A stretch of 23,752 nucleotides of DNA from CAZLNO01 sp964561005 (GCA_964561005.1 CAZLNO010000062.1:1-23752), one strand, 5' to 3'. Counted from the first letter of the stretch, positions 7,385 to 16,115 are shown. Program-made: numbers and translations. The notes: a model not told the origin generated them from the sequence alone.

Positions 7385-8631
7385 CGCTGCGCGCGCTCCA
7401 GCACCGCCTGCAGCAGGGTGTCGGCGGCGGCGAAGGTCGGCTCGGGGCGCGCGTCCTCGGCTTCGTTGTGGGTGATGCCGTCGATGCAGGGCGAGAAGAG
7501 CATCGCCGTCGGCACCACGCGCGAGACGTAGTAGGCGTCGTGTCCGGCCTGGCTCGGCAGGTCCAGCGTCGCGTGACCCAGCCGGTCGGCCGCGCGGCGC
7601 AGGCAGGCGATGCACGCCGGGTCGAAGCGTTCGTCGCCGAAGGTCCATTCCGCCAGGACCTCCGCGTCCACTTGCGCCTTGCGCGCGGCCTCGGCGATGG
7701 CCGCACGGGCCTCCGCCGTCATCGCCCGCGTGGTGGCGGGATCGCGGTGGCGGAGGTCGATGGTCGCCTCGGCGTAGGCCGGCAGGATGCCCGCCTTGTT
7801 CGGCCAGGCGGTGCAGCGCGCCGCGGTCGCCTTTCCGGTCGGGGCGTAACGCCAGCCGATGTCGTTGACGGCCGCGATCAGATAGCCCGCCGCGACCAGC
7901 GCGTTGCGGCGCCTGGCCATCGGCGTCGGGCCCGAGTGCGCGGTCTCGCCGCGAAAGGCGATGGTCATGCCCTGGGAGGCGTAGGCCCCGGTGACGATGC
8001 CGACGGGGATGTCCTGGCGGTCCAGGTCCTCGCCCTGCTCGATGTGCAGCTCGAAATAGGAATCGCAGGCGGCGGTGACGTCCGGGCCGCCGACCGGCGC
8101 CGCGCCCTTGTAGCCGATGCGCTCCAGCTCGTCGCCGAAGCGCAGGCCGTCGTCGTCGCGCAGCCCGTACAGCCAGTCGAGGTCCTTGAGCCCCGCGAAC
8201 ACCGCCGAGGCCGCCATCGGCGGCGGGAAGCGCGCGCCCTCCTCGTTGGTCCAGTTCACCACCTCGATGGGCCGTTTCGGCACGACGCCGGCGTCGCTCA
8301 GGGTGCGCACGATTTCCAGGCCGGCCAGCACCCCCAGCACGCCGTCGAAGCGGCCGCCCGTGACCTGGGAATCGAGATGGCTGCCGACCAGCACCGCCGG
8401 CAGGTCCTCGCGCCCCGCCAGCCGGGCGAAGATGTTGCCGGCGGCGTCGATGCGCACGGCGCAGCCGGCCTCGCGGCACCAGGCGACGAACCGGTCGCGC
8501 ATCTCTTTGTCCGCGTCGGACAGCGCCAGGCGCCGCAGCCCGCCGGCCACGCCCGGACCGATCCCGGCCGAGCGCATCAGGCCGGCCCACAGGCGTTCGC
8601 GGTCGATCCGCAGCTTCGCGATGCCGCTCAT
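7381..8631 (-). CDS. M20 Zn-dependent amidohydrolase, N-carbamoyl-L-amino-acid hydrolase/allantoate amidohydrolase type
   Basis: A 416-residue cytoplasmic metallopeptidase-fold hydrolase of the HyuC/AmaB/AllC branch of M20, which cleaves N-carbamoyl or ureido groups from amino acids or related compounds. Visible metal-site motifs are GSHLDS (H85), GGRFDG (D96), NEEGARF (E130-E131), ELHIEQG (H196) and ITHNEAE (H388), all in the family order. GETAHSGPTPM (about 228-238) is the dimerisation-lid region. Length matches the family. The ATG at 8631 overlaps the preceding TGA in ATGA, so translation is coupled to the upstream M20 gene. A following GTGA-coupled start is truncated by a repeat. Whether the substrate is a carbamoyl amino acid, carbamoyl-beta-alanine or another ureido compound cannot be told from sequence. 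Confidence 0.9.
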   Translation of the reverse strand: MSGIAKLRIDRERLWAGLMRSAGIGPGVAGGLRRLALSDADKEMRDRFVAWCREAGCAVRIDAAGNIFARLAGREDLPAVLVGSHLDSQVTGGRFDGVLGVLAGLEIVRTLSDAGVVPKRPIEVVNWTNEEGARFPPPMAASAVFAGLKDLDWLYGLRDDDGLRFGDELERIGYKGAAPVGGPDVTAACDSYFELHIEQGEDLDRQDIPVGIVTGAYASQGMTIAFRGETAHSGPTPMARRRNALVAAGYLIAAVNDIGWRYAPTGKATAARCTAWPNKAGILPAYAEATIDLRHRDPATTRAMTAEARAAIAEAARKAQVDAEVLAEWTFGDERFDPACIACLRRAADRLGHATLDLPSQAGHDAYYVSRVVPTAMLFSPCIDGITHNEAEDARPEPTFAAADTLLQAVLERAQR

Positions 8632-9923
8632 CGCCCGGACACCTTTTCCAGGCCGCACCATTCGGCGATGAACAGGGCGATGGCGCCGGTCACCCGCTTG
8701 GTCGAGGCCAGGCTGACGCGCTCGTCGAAGCCGTGCACCGCCTCCGCCCGCGGACCGTACACCAGGCACGGCCGGCCGCCGTAGATCGCGAAGACGCGGC
8801 CGTCCAGATAGGCGGGCATGACGTAGCTGGCGAGCTCGGCCCCCGTGCTGGCCGCGTGCGCGCGGTGCAGCACCTGCTCGGCCTCGGTGCCCTCGTCCAG
8901 TTCGTAGCCGCGGGCGAAGAAGCCGGTGTAGGACACCTCCGGCGGATTGTTCGCCAGGAAGGGGTGCGCCTGGGCGGCTTCCCGCAGGCGGCGCTCCAGT
9001 TCGCGCGCCCGCTCCGCCGGATCGTCGCCGGGGTAGATCGCGATCCGGCAATCGACGCTGCACCATGCGGGGACCGAGGAGGTCCAGTCGCCGCCGGCGA
9101 TCTGGCCGACGTTGAAGTTGATCGGGTGATCCTCCGCGGCAAAGCGCGGATAGCGGCTCTTCTCCGCGTTCCAGTCGGCTTCGAGCTGCCGCAGCGCCTG
9201 GATCAGATGGAAGCTCGCCTCGATCGCGTTGACCCCGCGCCCGGCCTCGCGGACGTGGGTCGGCACGCCGCGCACGTGCACCCGGAACCAGATCACGCCG
9301 ACGTTGGCGCGCACCAGCTTGTCGTCGCAGGGCTCGGGGATGATCGCCGCGTCGGCGTCGTAGCCGCGAACCAGGCAGGCCAGCGCGCCGTTGCCGGTGC
9401 ACTCCTCTTCCACCACGGACTGGAGATGCACCCGTCCCGCCGGCCGGTAGCCCAGGCGGGCGAGGGCGTCGAGGGCGAAGACGTTGGCGGCGATCCCCGC
9501 CTTCATGTCGCCGCTGCCGCGCCCGTACAGCCAGTCGCCCTCGCGCCGCGGCTCGAAGGGCGGGCTGGTCCAGATGTCGTGCGGGCCTTCCGGCACCACG
9601 TCGATGTGGCCGTTCAGGATCAGCGAGCGGCCGGTCTCGCGCGCCGGCCGGTGGGTGGCGACCACGTTGATCGCGTTGGCGTAATCCACCTCCACCGGCG
9701 AGAAGCCGGGGTGGTCGCGGATCTCCGCCAGGTCGATCGTCCAGCGATCGAGCGCATAGCCGCGCGCGCGCAGCGCGTCGTGGAGGAAGTCCTGCGCGGT
9801 GTGCTCGCGCCCGCGCAGCGAGGGATGGCGGACGAGCTCCTGCGTGAAGGCGATCTGCTCCTCGAAGCCGGCGTCGACCGCGTCGAGGATGTCCTGGCGC
9901 TGCGTGTCGTCCAAAGGGGTCAT
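8628..9923 (-). CDS. M20 peptidase/deacylase, ArgE/DapE/ACY1 family
   Basis: A 431-residue co-catalytic zinc hydrolase that removes an acyl or aminoacyl group from an amide nitrogen. The motifs are in order: NGHIDVVPEGP (H106, catalytic D108), GRGSGDMKAG (bridging D139), VVEEECTGNG (general base E172-E173 region), IIPEP (E197) and a C-terminal histidine in AVHGFDER (about 397). HIDVVP...W..PPFEP and the GRG(S/A)xDMKGG-like pattern place it with ArgE/DapE deacylases rather than carboxypeptidase G2. ATGA overlaps couple it to the ATPase gene upstream and to the second M20 gene downstream. Placed directly behind a peptide-type importer, it probably performs the first or second hydrolysis of the imported compound. 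The exact acyl substrate is unknown. Confidence 0.9.
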   Translation of the reverse strand: MTPLDDTQRQDILDAVDAGFEEQIAFTQELVRHPSLRGREHTAQDFLHDALRARGYALDRWTIDLAEIRDHPGFSPVEVDYANAINVVATHRPARETGRSLILNGHIDVVPEGPHDIWTSPPFEPRREGDWLYGRGSGDMKAGIAANVFALDALARLGYRPAGRVHLQSVVEEECTGNGALACLVRGYDADAAIIPEPCDDKLVRANVGVIWFRVHVRGVPTHVREAGRGVNAIEASFHLIQALRQLEADWNAEKSRYPRFAAEDHPINFNVGQIAGGDWTSSVPAWCSVDCRIAIYPGDDPAERARELERRLREAAQAHPFLANNPPEVSYTGFFARGYELDEGTEAEQVLHRAHAASTGAELASYVMPAYLDGRVFAIYGGRPCLVYGPRAEAVHGFDERVSLASTKRVTGAIALFIAEWCGLEKVSGR

Positions 9924-11590
9924 TCGCCCGCTCCCGTCTTGCCGGCCGCCTGCAGGGCGACTTCCGGAATGTGCCAGTGCCGCCCCGGGACCGCCGCCAG
10001 GAGCTCCTTGGTATAATCGTGCCTGGGGCTGGTGAAGACCGTGTGGGTGTCGCCCAGCTCCACGATCCGGCCCAGCTTCATCACCGCGATGCGGTCGCAC
10101 ACCTGGGCGGCGACCCGCAGGTCGTGGGTGATGAACAACAGCGCGAGGTTCAGCCGCCCCTTGATGTCGTTCAGGAGGTCGAGGACCTGCGCCTGCACCG
10201 ACACGTCCAGCGCCGAGACCGGCTCGTCGGCCACCAGCAGCTCCGGGTCCAGGGCCAGTGCCCGGGCCACGCCGACGCGCTGGCGCTGGCCGCCGGAGAA
10301 CTCGTGCGGATAGCGCTCCGCCGCGCCGGGGTCCAGCCCCACCAGATCGAGCAGTTCGCGGGCGCGGGCCATCGCCTCGGCCTCGGCCATCCCGTGGGCG
10401 ATCGGTCCCTCGGCAATGATGCGGCCGATCTTGCGCCGCGGGTTCAGCGAGGCATAGGGGTCCTGGAACACCATCTGGACATGCTTGCGCTGCGCGCGCA
10501 GCTCGGCCGCGCTCAGCTTGGCGAAATCCAGCTCGCCAAAGCGGATCGCCCCGCCGTCGGCGTTCAGCAGACGGACGATGCAGCGCCCCACGGTGGATTT
10601 GCCGGAGCCCGATTCCCCGACCAATCCAAGCGTCTCGCCCCGCCGGATGTCGAAGGACACCGCCTGGGCGGCATGCGTGCGCCGGCCCTTGGTGAAGAGG
10701 CCGCGGCCGGTGACGTAGATCTTGTCCAGGTTGTCCACGGTGAGCACCGGCGGCCCCTGCACCGGGGCGCGCCGGGGCGGGTCGAAGTTGGGCACGGCGG
10801 CGATCAGCCGGCGGGTATAGGCGTGCCGGGGCCGGTTCAGCACATCCTCGGCCGGCCCCATCTCCACCACCTCGCCCAGGCGCATCACCGCCACGCGGTC
10901 GGCGATCTCGGCCACGACGCCGAAGTCGTGGGTGATGAACATCACCCCCATGTGCCGCTGGGCCTGGATGGATTTGATCAGGTTGAGGATCTGCGCCTGG
11001 GTGGTGACGTCGAGCGCGGTGGTCGGCTCGTCGGCGATCAGGATCGACGGCTCCAGGGCGAGCGCCATGGCGATCATCACGCGCTGGCGCTGGCCACCCG
11101 ACAGGCGGAAGGGGTAGGACTCGCCCAGCGTCTCCGGCTCGGGCAGCCCGACGTCGCGCAGCAGATCCACCATCTTCGCGCGTCGCTCGCGCCGGCTCAG
11201 CACGCCGTGGGCGTCGAACACCTCGGCAATCTGCTCGCCGATGCGCATCAGCGGATTGAGCGCCGTCATCGGCTCCTGGAAGATCATGCCCATCCGGTGC
11301 CCGCGCAGCTCGCGCATCTGCTCCTCGGACAGCTTGAGGAGGTCCCGCCCCTCGAACACGATCTCCCCGGCCACCGGCCGGACGTGGGGCCTGGGCAGGA
11401 GGCCCATGACGGCGTTCGCGCTGACCGACTTGCCGGAGCCGGATTCCCCGACGACGCAGAAGATCTCGTTGCGCCGCAGCGTGAAGGAGATGTCCGAGAC
11501 CGCGTGCTCGCGCTCGGCGCCGGGCGGCAGCGCCACCGTCAGGCCGCGGATGTCGAGGACCGTCTCCTCGCCGGTGTCGCCCAGGCCCAT
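9920..11590 (-). CDS. Peptide-type ABC transporter ATPase, DppD-DppF fusion
   Basis: A 556-residue protein with two complete ABC cassettes in one chain, powering the DppBC permease encoded upstream. Cassette 1: Walker A GESGSGKS (48-55), Q-loop FQEP, signature LSGGQRQRV (163-171), Walker B ILIADEPT (183-190), switch H221, then the oligopeptide-family C-terminal segment RPRHAYTRRLIAAVP. Cassette 2: Walker A GESGSGKS (325-332), Q-loop FQDP, signature FSGGQRQRV (431-439), Walker B LLVADEPVSALD, switch histidine in FITHDLRV and a second SPRHDYTKELLAAVP tail. Fused DD/DF ATPases are common in alphaproteobacteria. The start lies four bases past the DppC stop, and the stop overlaps the next ATG. Confidence 0.95.
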   Translation of the reverse strand: MGLGDTGEETVLDIRGLTVALPPGAEREHAVSDISFTLRRNEIFCVVGESGSGKSVSANAVMGLLPRPHVRPVAGEIVFEGRDLLKLSEEQMRELRGHRMGMIFQEPMTALNPLMRIGEQIAEVFDAHGVLSRRERRAKMVDLLRDVGLPEPETLGESYPFRLSGGQRQRVMIAMALALEPSILIADEPTTALDVTTQAQILNLIKSIQAQRHMGVMFITHDFGVVAEIADRVAVMRLGEVVEMGPAEDVLNRPRHAYTRRLIAAVPNFDPPRRAPVQGPPVLTVDNLDKIYVTGRGLFTKGRRTHAAQAVSFDIRRGETLGLVGESGSGKSTVGRCIVRLLNADGGAIRFGELDFAKLSAAELRAQRKHVQMVFQDPYASLNPRRKIGRIIAEGPIAHGMAEAEAMARARELLDLVGLDPGAAERYPHEFSGGQRQRVGVARALALDPELLVADEPVSALDVSVQAQVLDLLNDIKGRLNLALLFITHDLRVAAQVCDRIAVMKLGRIVELGDTHTVFTSPRHDYTKELLAAVPGRHWHIPEVALQAAGKTGAGE

Positions 11591-11594
11591 CGGC

Positions 11595-12452
11595 TCAGCG
11601 TCCTCCGCGCGCCAGGCGCGGGTTCAGGGCGTCGTTCAGCCCCTCGCCCACGAGGTTCAAGGCCAGCACCGTCAGCAGGATGGCCACGCCGGGGAAGAAG
11701 CTCATCCACCAGGCCTGGCGGATCACCGTGCGCGCCGCCCCGATCATGTAGCCCCAGGACATCGTGTTGGGATCGCCCAGGCCCAGGAAGGACAGGGCGG
11801 ATTCCAGCAGGATCGCCTGGGCGATCATCAGCGAGGCCATGACGATGATGGGCGAGACGGTGTTGGGCAGGATCTGCGAGAGGATGATCTTGCGGTTCGA
11901 CTGCCCGATCACCACCGCCGCCTGGACGAACTCGCGCGAGCGCAGCGACAGGAACTCGCCGCGCACCAGCCGCGCCACCGGCGGCCAGGACACCACCCCG
12001 ATGGCCGCGATCACGCTGGTTGTCGACGGCTGCAAGATGGCCACCAGCACGATCGCCAGGGCGAAGTTCGGGATGGTCTGGAAGAACTCGGTGAAGCGCA
12101 TCAGCACGTCGTCGACCAGGCCGCCGTAGTAGCCCGCCAGCGCGCCCAGGCTCACCCCGATGAGCAGGGCCACCACCGTGGAGATCAGCCCCACCAGCAG
12201 CGAGATCTGCGCGCCGTAGAGGATGCCGGCCAGGATGTCCCGCCCCAGGGTGTCGGTGCCGAAGGGCACGCCCTCGACGCTCAGCGGCGGCAGGAACGGC
12301 CGCTGCACCATCTTCCACGGGGACTCCGGGTGCAGGATCGGCGCCAGCAAGGCCACGGCCACCACCGTCACCAGGATGACCACCCCCACGAGGGCGCCCT
12401 TGTTCCGGGCGAACCGCCGCCCGAAGTCCCGTGCCGCCGCGCCGCGCGTCAT
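11595..12452 (-). CDS. Peptide-type ABC transporter permease, DppC-like
   Basis: A 285-residue inner-membrane permease. After a short cytoplasmic N-terminus with basic residues comes the first helix (about 21-41), then the periplasmic loop with GTDTLGRDILAGILYGAQIS, the diagnostic OppC_N/BPD_transp_1 junction of DppC/OppC proteins. Further helices follow, with the EAA-type coupling loop around EFVQAAVVIGQSNRKIILSQ and a final LALNLVGEGLNDALNPRL typical of the C-terminus. The ATG at 12452 overlaps the DppB TGA (ATGA), giving tight translational coupling and equal stoichiometry. The frame is open further upstream, but that sequence is a shadow of DppB. Confidence 0.94.
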   Translation of the reverse strand: MTRGAAARDFGRRFARNKGALVGVVILVTVVAVALLAPILHPESPWKMVQRPFLPPLSVEGVPFGTDTLGRDILAGILYGAQISLLVGLISTVVALLIGVSLGALAGYYGGLVDDVLMRFTEFFQTIPNFALAIVLVAILQPSTTSVIAAIGVVSWPPVARLVRGEFLSLRSREFVQAAVVIGQSNRKIILSQILPNTVSPIIVMASLMIAQAILLESALSFLGLGDPNTMSWGYMIGAARTVIRQAWWMSFFPGVAILLTVLALNLVGEGLNDALNPRLARGGR

Positions 12453-13423
12453 GACAGCTCGATCCGCGGGTCGATCAGGGTGTAGACGATGTCGGTGATC
12501 AGGTTGAACAGGATCACCACGGCCGAGGAGACGAAGAAGATGCCGAGCAGCAGGTTGTAGTCCCGCTGCAGCAGGGAATCGAACATCAGCCGGCCGATGC
12601 CGGGCCAGGCGAACACCGTTTCCGTCAGCACCGCCCCGCCCACGATCTGGCCGGCCTGGATGCCGGCGAGGGTGATCACGGGCAGGATCGCGTTGCGCAG
12701 GACGTGGACGCGGGTGATCCGGCCCGCCCGCACGCCCTTGGCCCGCGCCGTCTTGACGAAATCCAGGTCCATCACCTCCAGCATCGACGAGCGCGTCATG
12801 CGGGTGTAGATCGCCATGAAGAACAGTCCCAGCGTGAACGCCGGCAGGATCAGGTGCTGCAGCACGTCCCAGGCCCGCGCCAGCCCGGTGTAGCCGGCTC
12901 CCACAGAGTGCATGCCGAAGGCCGGCAGCCACCCCAGCTTGACCGAGAAGAGCACGATCGCCATCAGCGCGATCCAGAACAGCGGGGTGGCGTAGAAGAT
13001 CAGCGCCAGCGTGGTGATCGCGCTGTCCGCCCAGCGGCCCACCCGCGCCGCCGCCAGCGCCCCGAGCAGCACCCCCAGGAGGATCGAGATCCCGAAGGCG
13101 GTGCCGGTGAGCAGCAGGGTCGCCGGCAGCCGTTCGAAGATCAGCTTGGCCACGGGTTCCTCCTGGCGGTAGGAGTAGCCCATGTCCAGTGTCACGATCC
13201 CCGAGACGTAGATGAAAAGCTGCTCGTGCAGCGGCTTGTCCAGGCCGAAGCGCTCCTCGAGCTGCTGGATGAACTTCTCGTCCGCCGCGCCGGCCTCTCC
13301 CGCCATCACGGCCGCGGGATCCCCCGGCGCCGCCCGGATCAGGAAGAAGTTGAGGACGACGATGCCCAGCAGGACGAAGACGGCCTTCACCAGCCGGCGG
13401 GCAATGAAGTTCAGCTTGTTCAA
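12449..13423 (-). CDS. Peptide-type ABC transporter permease, DppB-like
   Basis: A 324-residue inner-membrane permease. The N-terminal helix contains VLLGIVVLNFFLIRAAPGDP, the classic DppB/OppB opening. It is followed by an extracytoplasmic loop with EERFGLDKPLHEQ and GYSYRQEEPVAKLIFERLPATL. The coupling loop reads MLEVMDLDFVKTARAKGVRA (EAA motif), and the C-terminus ends FNLITDIVYTLIDPRIEL, which is diagnostic. With DppC it forms the translocation pore for whatever the binding protein at 13518 delivers. It follows the binding-protein gene after 94 bases that contain a strong hairpin, probably reducing permease expression relative to the binding protein. Confidence 0.95.
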   Translation of the reverse strand: MNKLNFIARRLVKAVFVLLGIVVLNFFLIRAAPGDPAAVMAGEAGAADEKFIQQLEERFGLDKPLHEQLFIYVSGIVTLDMGYSYRQEEPVAKLIFERLPATLLLTGTAFGISILLGVLLGALAAARVGRWADSAITTLALIFYATPLFWIALMAIVLFSVKLGWLPAFGMHSVGAGYTGLARAWDVLQHLILPAFTLGLFFMAIYTRMTRSSMLEVMDLDFVKTARAKGVRAGRITRVHVLRNAILPVITLAGIQAGQIVGGAVLTETVFAWPGIGRLMFDSLLQRDYNLLLGIFFVSSAVVILFNLITDIVYTLIDPRIELS

Positions 13424-13467
13424 GGAGCTACGTCTTTTCCGTCACATCGCTTCGAATCAGGCGGAAT

Positions 13468-13501
13468 GGCCGCCCCGCGCCGAGCGATGGCCGGGGCGGC
13501 C
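13468..13501 (-). terminator. Intercistronic hairpin between binding-protein and permease genes
   Basis: GGCCGCCCC (13468-13476) and GGGGCGGCC (13493-13501) are perfect 9-bp complements around a 16-nt loop. It lies between the binding-protein stop and the DppB start and lacks a T tract. In ABC importer operons such hairpins usually protect the binding-protein mRNA from 3' decay or act as partial terminators. That role is inferred here. Confidence 0.55.
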
Positions 13502-13517
13502 TTGCGGACCCGGCAGG

Positions 13518-15086
13518 CTAGCGATCCAGCCAGGCGTCGACGAAGCCGTTGTTCACGCCCACCGAGGTGTTGACGAGGTTCTTGACGTCGCACTTGTAGA
13601 GCGTCGGGAACTCGATCTCCAGCAGCCAGGCCACCGGCACCTCCTCGACCAGGATCTGCTGCACCTCCTCGTAAAGCTCGGCGCGCTTGGACCTGGGATG
13701 GGCGGTCGCGGCCTTGGCGAACAGCTCGTCCACCTTCTCGTTGCGATAGCCCGCGACGTTGTTCCACGGCGAGCCCTTGGCGATGTTGGACGAGATGTAG
13801 GTGCGCGCCACGCCCAGGGCCGGGTCGCCGTACTGGTAGAGATAGGTGAAGGCCATGTCGTAGTCCCACTGGTTCAGCTTCTGGTTCCAGCCGGCCACGT
13901 CGGTGGCCTCCATCTCCACGTTGATCCCGGCCTCCTGCAGGTTCTGGCGGATCGCCTCGGCCCAGCGCTGCCAAGTCTCGCCGTAGGGCAGCGGCAAGAG
14001 GCCCACGGGCTCGCCATCGTACCCCATCTCGTTCAGCAGCGCCTTGGCCTTGTCGACGTCGTGCGGGTACTTCTTCACGTTGTCGGAGTAGAAACGGGTG
14101 CGGGAGGAGACGGGGCCGGTGGCCACCTTGCCCAGCCCGTTCCAGATCACCTCCCTGGCGAATTCGTGGTCGATGGCGTACATCACCGCCTGGCGAAAGC
14201 GCTTGTCGTCCAGCGGCGGCTTGCGGTTGTTCAGCCACATGAAGGCGTGCGGGGCGAAGTACTCGCGGCCCTTCGTGGTGATGCAACTGTTGTCCATCTC
14301 CGCCAGGCGGGGAATGTCGAAGTTCTCCACCGAATTGGGCGGCAGCACGTCCACCGTGCCGTTCTCGTAGGCCACCGCGCGCGAGGCCGCGTCGGGAATG
14401 ACGTGCCAGTAGATCTCGTCGATGTAGGGCTTGCCCTCGTCGTGGTAGTCCTCGTCCTTGACGAGGTGAATGTGGGAGCCCTTCTCCCATTCCTTGAACT
14501 TGAACGGCCCCGTGCCGATCGGATGGTTGTTGGCCGGGTTGTTCTTGAAGTCCGTGCCTTCGTAGATGTGCTTGGGCACCATCGGCATGGTGCCGACCTC
14601 GAAGATGCCCATGAACGGGCCGAAGGTGTCCTTCAGGGTGAAGCGGACGGTGTGCGCGTCCACGGCCTCGATCTTCTCGATGTGCTTCAGCGACACGCGG
14701 AAGCGCGGGTGGGTTTCGCGCAGAAAGACGTCCGCCGTGAACACGACGTCCTCGGCGGTGAAGGGCTCGCCGTCGTGCCAGGTGACGTTCTCTTTCAGGT
14801 GAAAGGTGTGGACCAGCCCGTCATCGCTGGATTCCCAGTCCTTGGCCAGGCTGGGCATGGGATTCAGGTCGTGGTCGTAGCGCAGCAGGCTCTCGTAGAT
14901 GTTGCCGGCGACCATCTGCGTCGGCCCGTTCTGGATCATGCCGAGCATCAATCCGGGCGGCTCCGGCTGGATCACCACGTCGATGCGTCCGCCGCTCTTC
15001 GGCTCCTCGGCCAGCGTCGGCGCCGTCGAGACGGCGAGCGCCGTCGCCGCGGCCATCGCGGCACCGGCGCAGGTTCGCTTGAGCAT
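13518..15086 (-). CDS. Peptide-type ABC transporter substrate-binding protein (SBP_bac_5)
   Basis: A 522-residue periplasmic binding protein. Residues 1-26 are a Sec signal peptide (basic MLKR, hydrophobic core, cleavage after TAPTLA). Cluster C marks follow: SGGRIDVVIQPEPP, LAKDWESSDDGLVHTFHLKE with NVTWHDGEPFTAEDVVF, PIGTGPFKFKEWEKG, DDKRFRQAVMYAIDHEF and the C-terminal REYFAPHAFMWLNN/VDELFAKAAT segments. The ATG at 15086 is chosen because it starts the signal peptide and has GGGAG upstream. The gene follows the aldolase-like gene by 55 bases and heads the transporter part of the operon, so it fixes the substrate range. With two M20 hydrolases downstream, the ligand is likely a peptide-like or N-substituted amino-acid compound. 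This is inference. Confidence 0.93.
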   Translation of the reverse strand: MLKRTCAGAAMAAATALAVSTAPTLAEEPKSGGRIDVVIQPEPPGLMLGMIQNGPTQMVAGNIYESLLRYDHDLNPMPSLAKDWESSDDGLVHTFHLKENVTWHDGEPFTAEDVVFTADVFLRETHPRFRVSLKHIEKIEAVDAHTVRFTLKDTFGPFMGIFEVGTMPMVPKHIYEGTDFKNNPANNHPIGTGPFKFKEWEKGSHIHLVKDEDYHDEGKPYIDEIYWHVIPDAASRAVAYENGTVDVLPPNSVENFDIPRLAEMDNSCITTKGREYFAPHAFMWLNNRKPPLDDKRFRQAVMYAIDHEFAREVIWNGLGKVATGPVSSRTRFYSDNVKKYPHDVDKAKALLNEMGYDGEPVGLLPLPYGETWQRWAEAIRQNLQEAGINVEMEATDVAGWNQKLNQWDYDMAFTYLYQYGDPALGVARTYISSNIAKGSPWNNVAGYRNEKVDELFAKAATAHPRSKRAELYEEVQQILVEEVPVAWLLEIEFPTLYKCDVKNLVNTSVGVNNGFVDAWLDR

Positions 15087-15141
15087 GCTTCGTCTCCCTC
15101 TCGTTCGTTGTTGAAGACCGTCCCTGTTCGCGCGGGCGTGC

Positions 15142-15927
15142 TTAATTCTTGTAGCCCGGACACTCGCGATCGAGCAGGCGGCGGAACGCCGCCCACTCGA
15201 TGTCCCTGCGCTCGCCGGCGGCCAGCGCGTCGTAGCCGTCCCAGTACTGGGCCGCCGTCTTGGCCGCCACCGCCTCGGGCACCGGCTGGATCTCGGCGCC
15301 GCTGGCCTGCAGCCGGAGCTGCGCCCGGCAGGTGCGCTCCAGGTTGAAGGCCAGCTTCCAGGCCTCGGCGACACTGCGGCCGACGGTCAGCATGCCGTGG
15401 TTTTGCAGAACCATCACCGGCTTGTCGCCCAGATCGGCGATCAGGCGCTCGCGCTCCGCCAGGTCGAGGGCGATGGCCTCATAAGGGTGATAGGCGACCC
15501 TGCCGTGGAACTGCAGCGCCCATTGGCTGACCGGCAACACGCCAGCGCGCTGGCAGGCCACGGCCACGCCGGCCTCGGTGTGGGTGTGCAGCACGCAGGC
15601 GGCATCGTGCCGGGCCATGTGGACGGCGGAATGAATGGTGAAGCCGGCCGGGTTGAAGCCGTGGCCGGCCGGGTCCTCGATGACGCGGCCCTCGGTATCG
15701 ATCTTCACCAGGCTGGAGGCGGTCACCTCCTCGAACCGCAGGCCGAACGGATTGATCAGGAAACGACCCTCCTCGCCCGGAACCCGCGCCGAGATGTGCG
15801 TGAAGATCGAATCATCCATCCCGTGCAGCGCCACCAGGCGGTACGCGGCGGCGAGATCCAGCCGCGCGTCCCACTCCCTCGCGCCGAAGCGCGCCGCGCC
15901 GAGGCTGTCGCTCCCTGCGTCGTTCAT
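15142..15927 (-). CDS. Class II aldolase/adducin-family protein
   Basis: A 261-residue protein of the zinc-dependent class II aldolase/adducin fold. Metal ligands are visible in VLHTHTEAG (H114, H116) and QNHGML (H177). FTHISARVPG (about 42-51), FLINPFGLRFEEVTASSLVK and DEGxxI-like turns are typical of the fold. The segment at the fuculose-aldolase catalytic glutamate reads NPAGFTIHSAVHMAR, without an obvious equivalent glutamate, as in many adducin-type members, so true aldolase activity is doubtful. A GGGGGAGGCGGC leader supports the ATG at 15927. It is the first gene of the transporter/M20 operon and lies opposite the GntR regulator across about 190 bases. It may process a sugar-acid or hydroxyacyl part of the imported compound. 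Confidence 0.9.
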   Translation of the reverse strand: MNDAGSDSLGAARFGAREWDARLDLAAAYRLVALHGMDDSIFTHISARVPGEEGRFLINPFGLRFEEVTASSLVKIDTEGRVIEDPAGHGFNPAGFTIHSAVHMARHDAACVLHTHTEAGVAVACQRAGVLPVSQWALQFHGRVAYHPYEAIALDLAERERLIADLGDKPVMVLQNHGMLTVGRSVAEAWKLAFNLERTCRAQLRLQASGAEIQPVPEAVAAKTAAQYWDGYDALAAGERRDIEWAAFRRLLDRECPGYKN

Positions 15928-15995
15928 GCCGCCTCCCCCGCGACAGTTCGGGTGTGGCGGCTCCCGTCGCGGCGGAGGCCCCGTGTACACCCATT

Positions 15996-16064
15996 GTTTG
16001 ACGTGTGTCAGGGCGGAGTGTGCCACGCGCCTTCAGGCTCCGGCAAGGTCAAACTGTCGACAGT
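15996..16064. promoter_or_regulatory. Divergent promoter/operator region with palindromes, likely GntR target
   Basis: In the 188-base gap between the aldolase-like gene and the GntR gene lies the perfect 12-bp palindrome ACTGTCGACAGT (16053-16064). GTTTGAC (15996-16002) and GTCAAAC (16048-16054) form an inverted pair, the second overlapping the palindrome. TGAC-gtgt-GTCA (15999-16010) is a further symmetric site. The pattern suits a dimeric FCD-type GntR repressor controlling both directions. No clear -10 boxes are visible. Confidence 0.5.
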
Positions 16065-16115
16065 CGCCACGATGCAATCGTAGAGTGCCTTTCCACCTTT
16101 CGCGAACGGGGCGGC

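Noticed and set aside
9971..11842. 623-codon open frame on the plus strand
   Set aside because: It lies opposite the fused ATPase gene, whose two sets of ABC motifs are intact. The plus-strand translation is histidine/glutamine-rich low-complexity sequence without motifs.
13212..15347. 711-codon open frame on the plus strand
   Set aside because: Shadow of the signal-peptide-bearing binding protein at 13518-15086, with no coherent domain.
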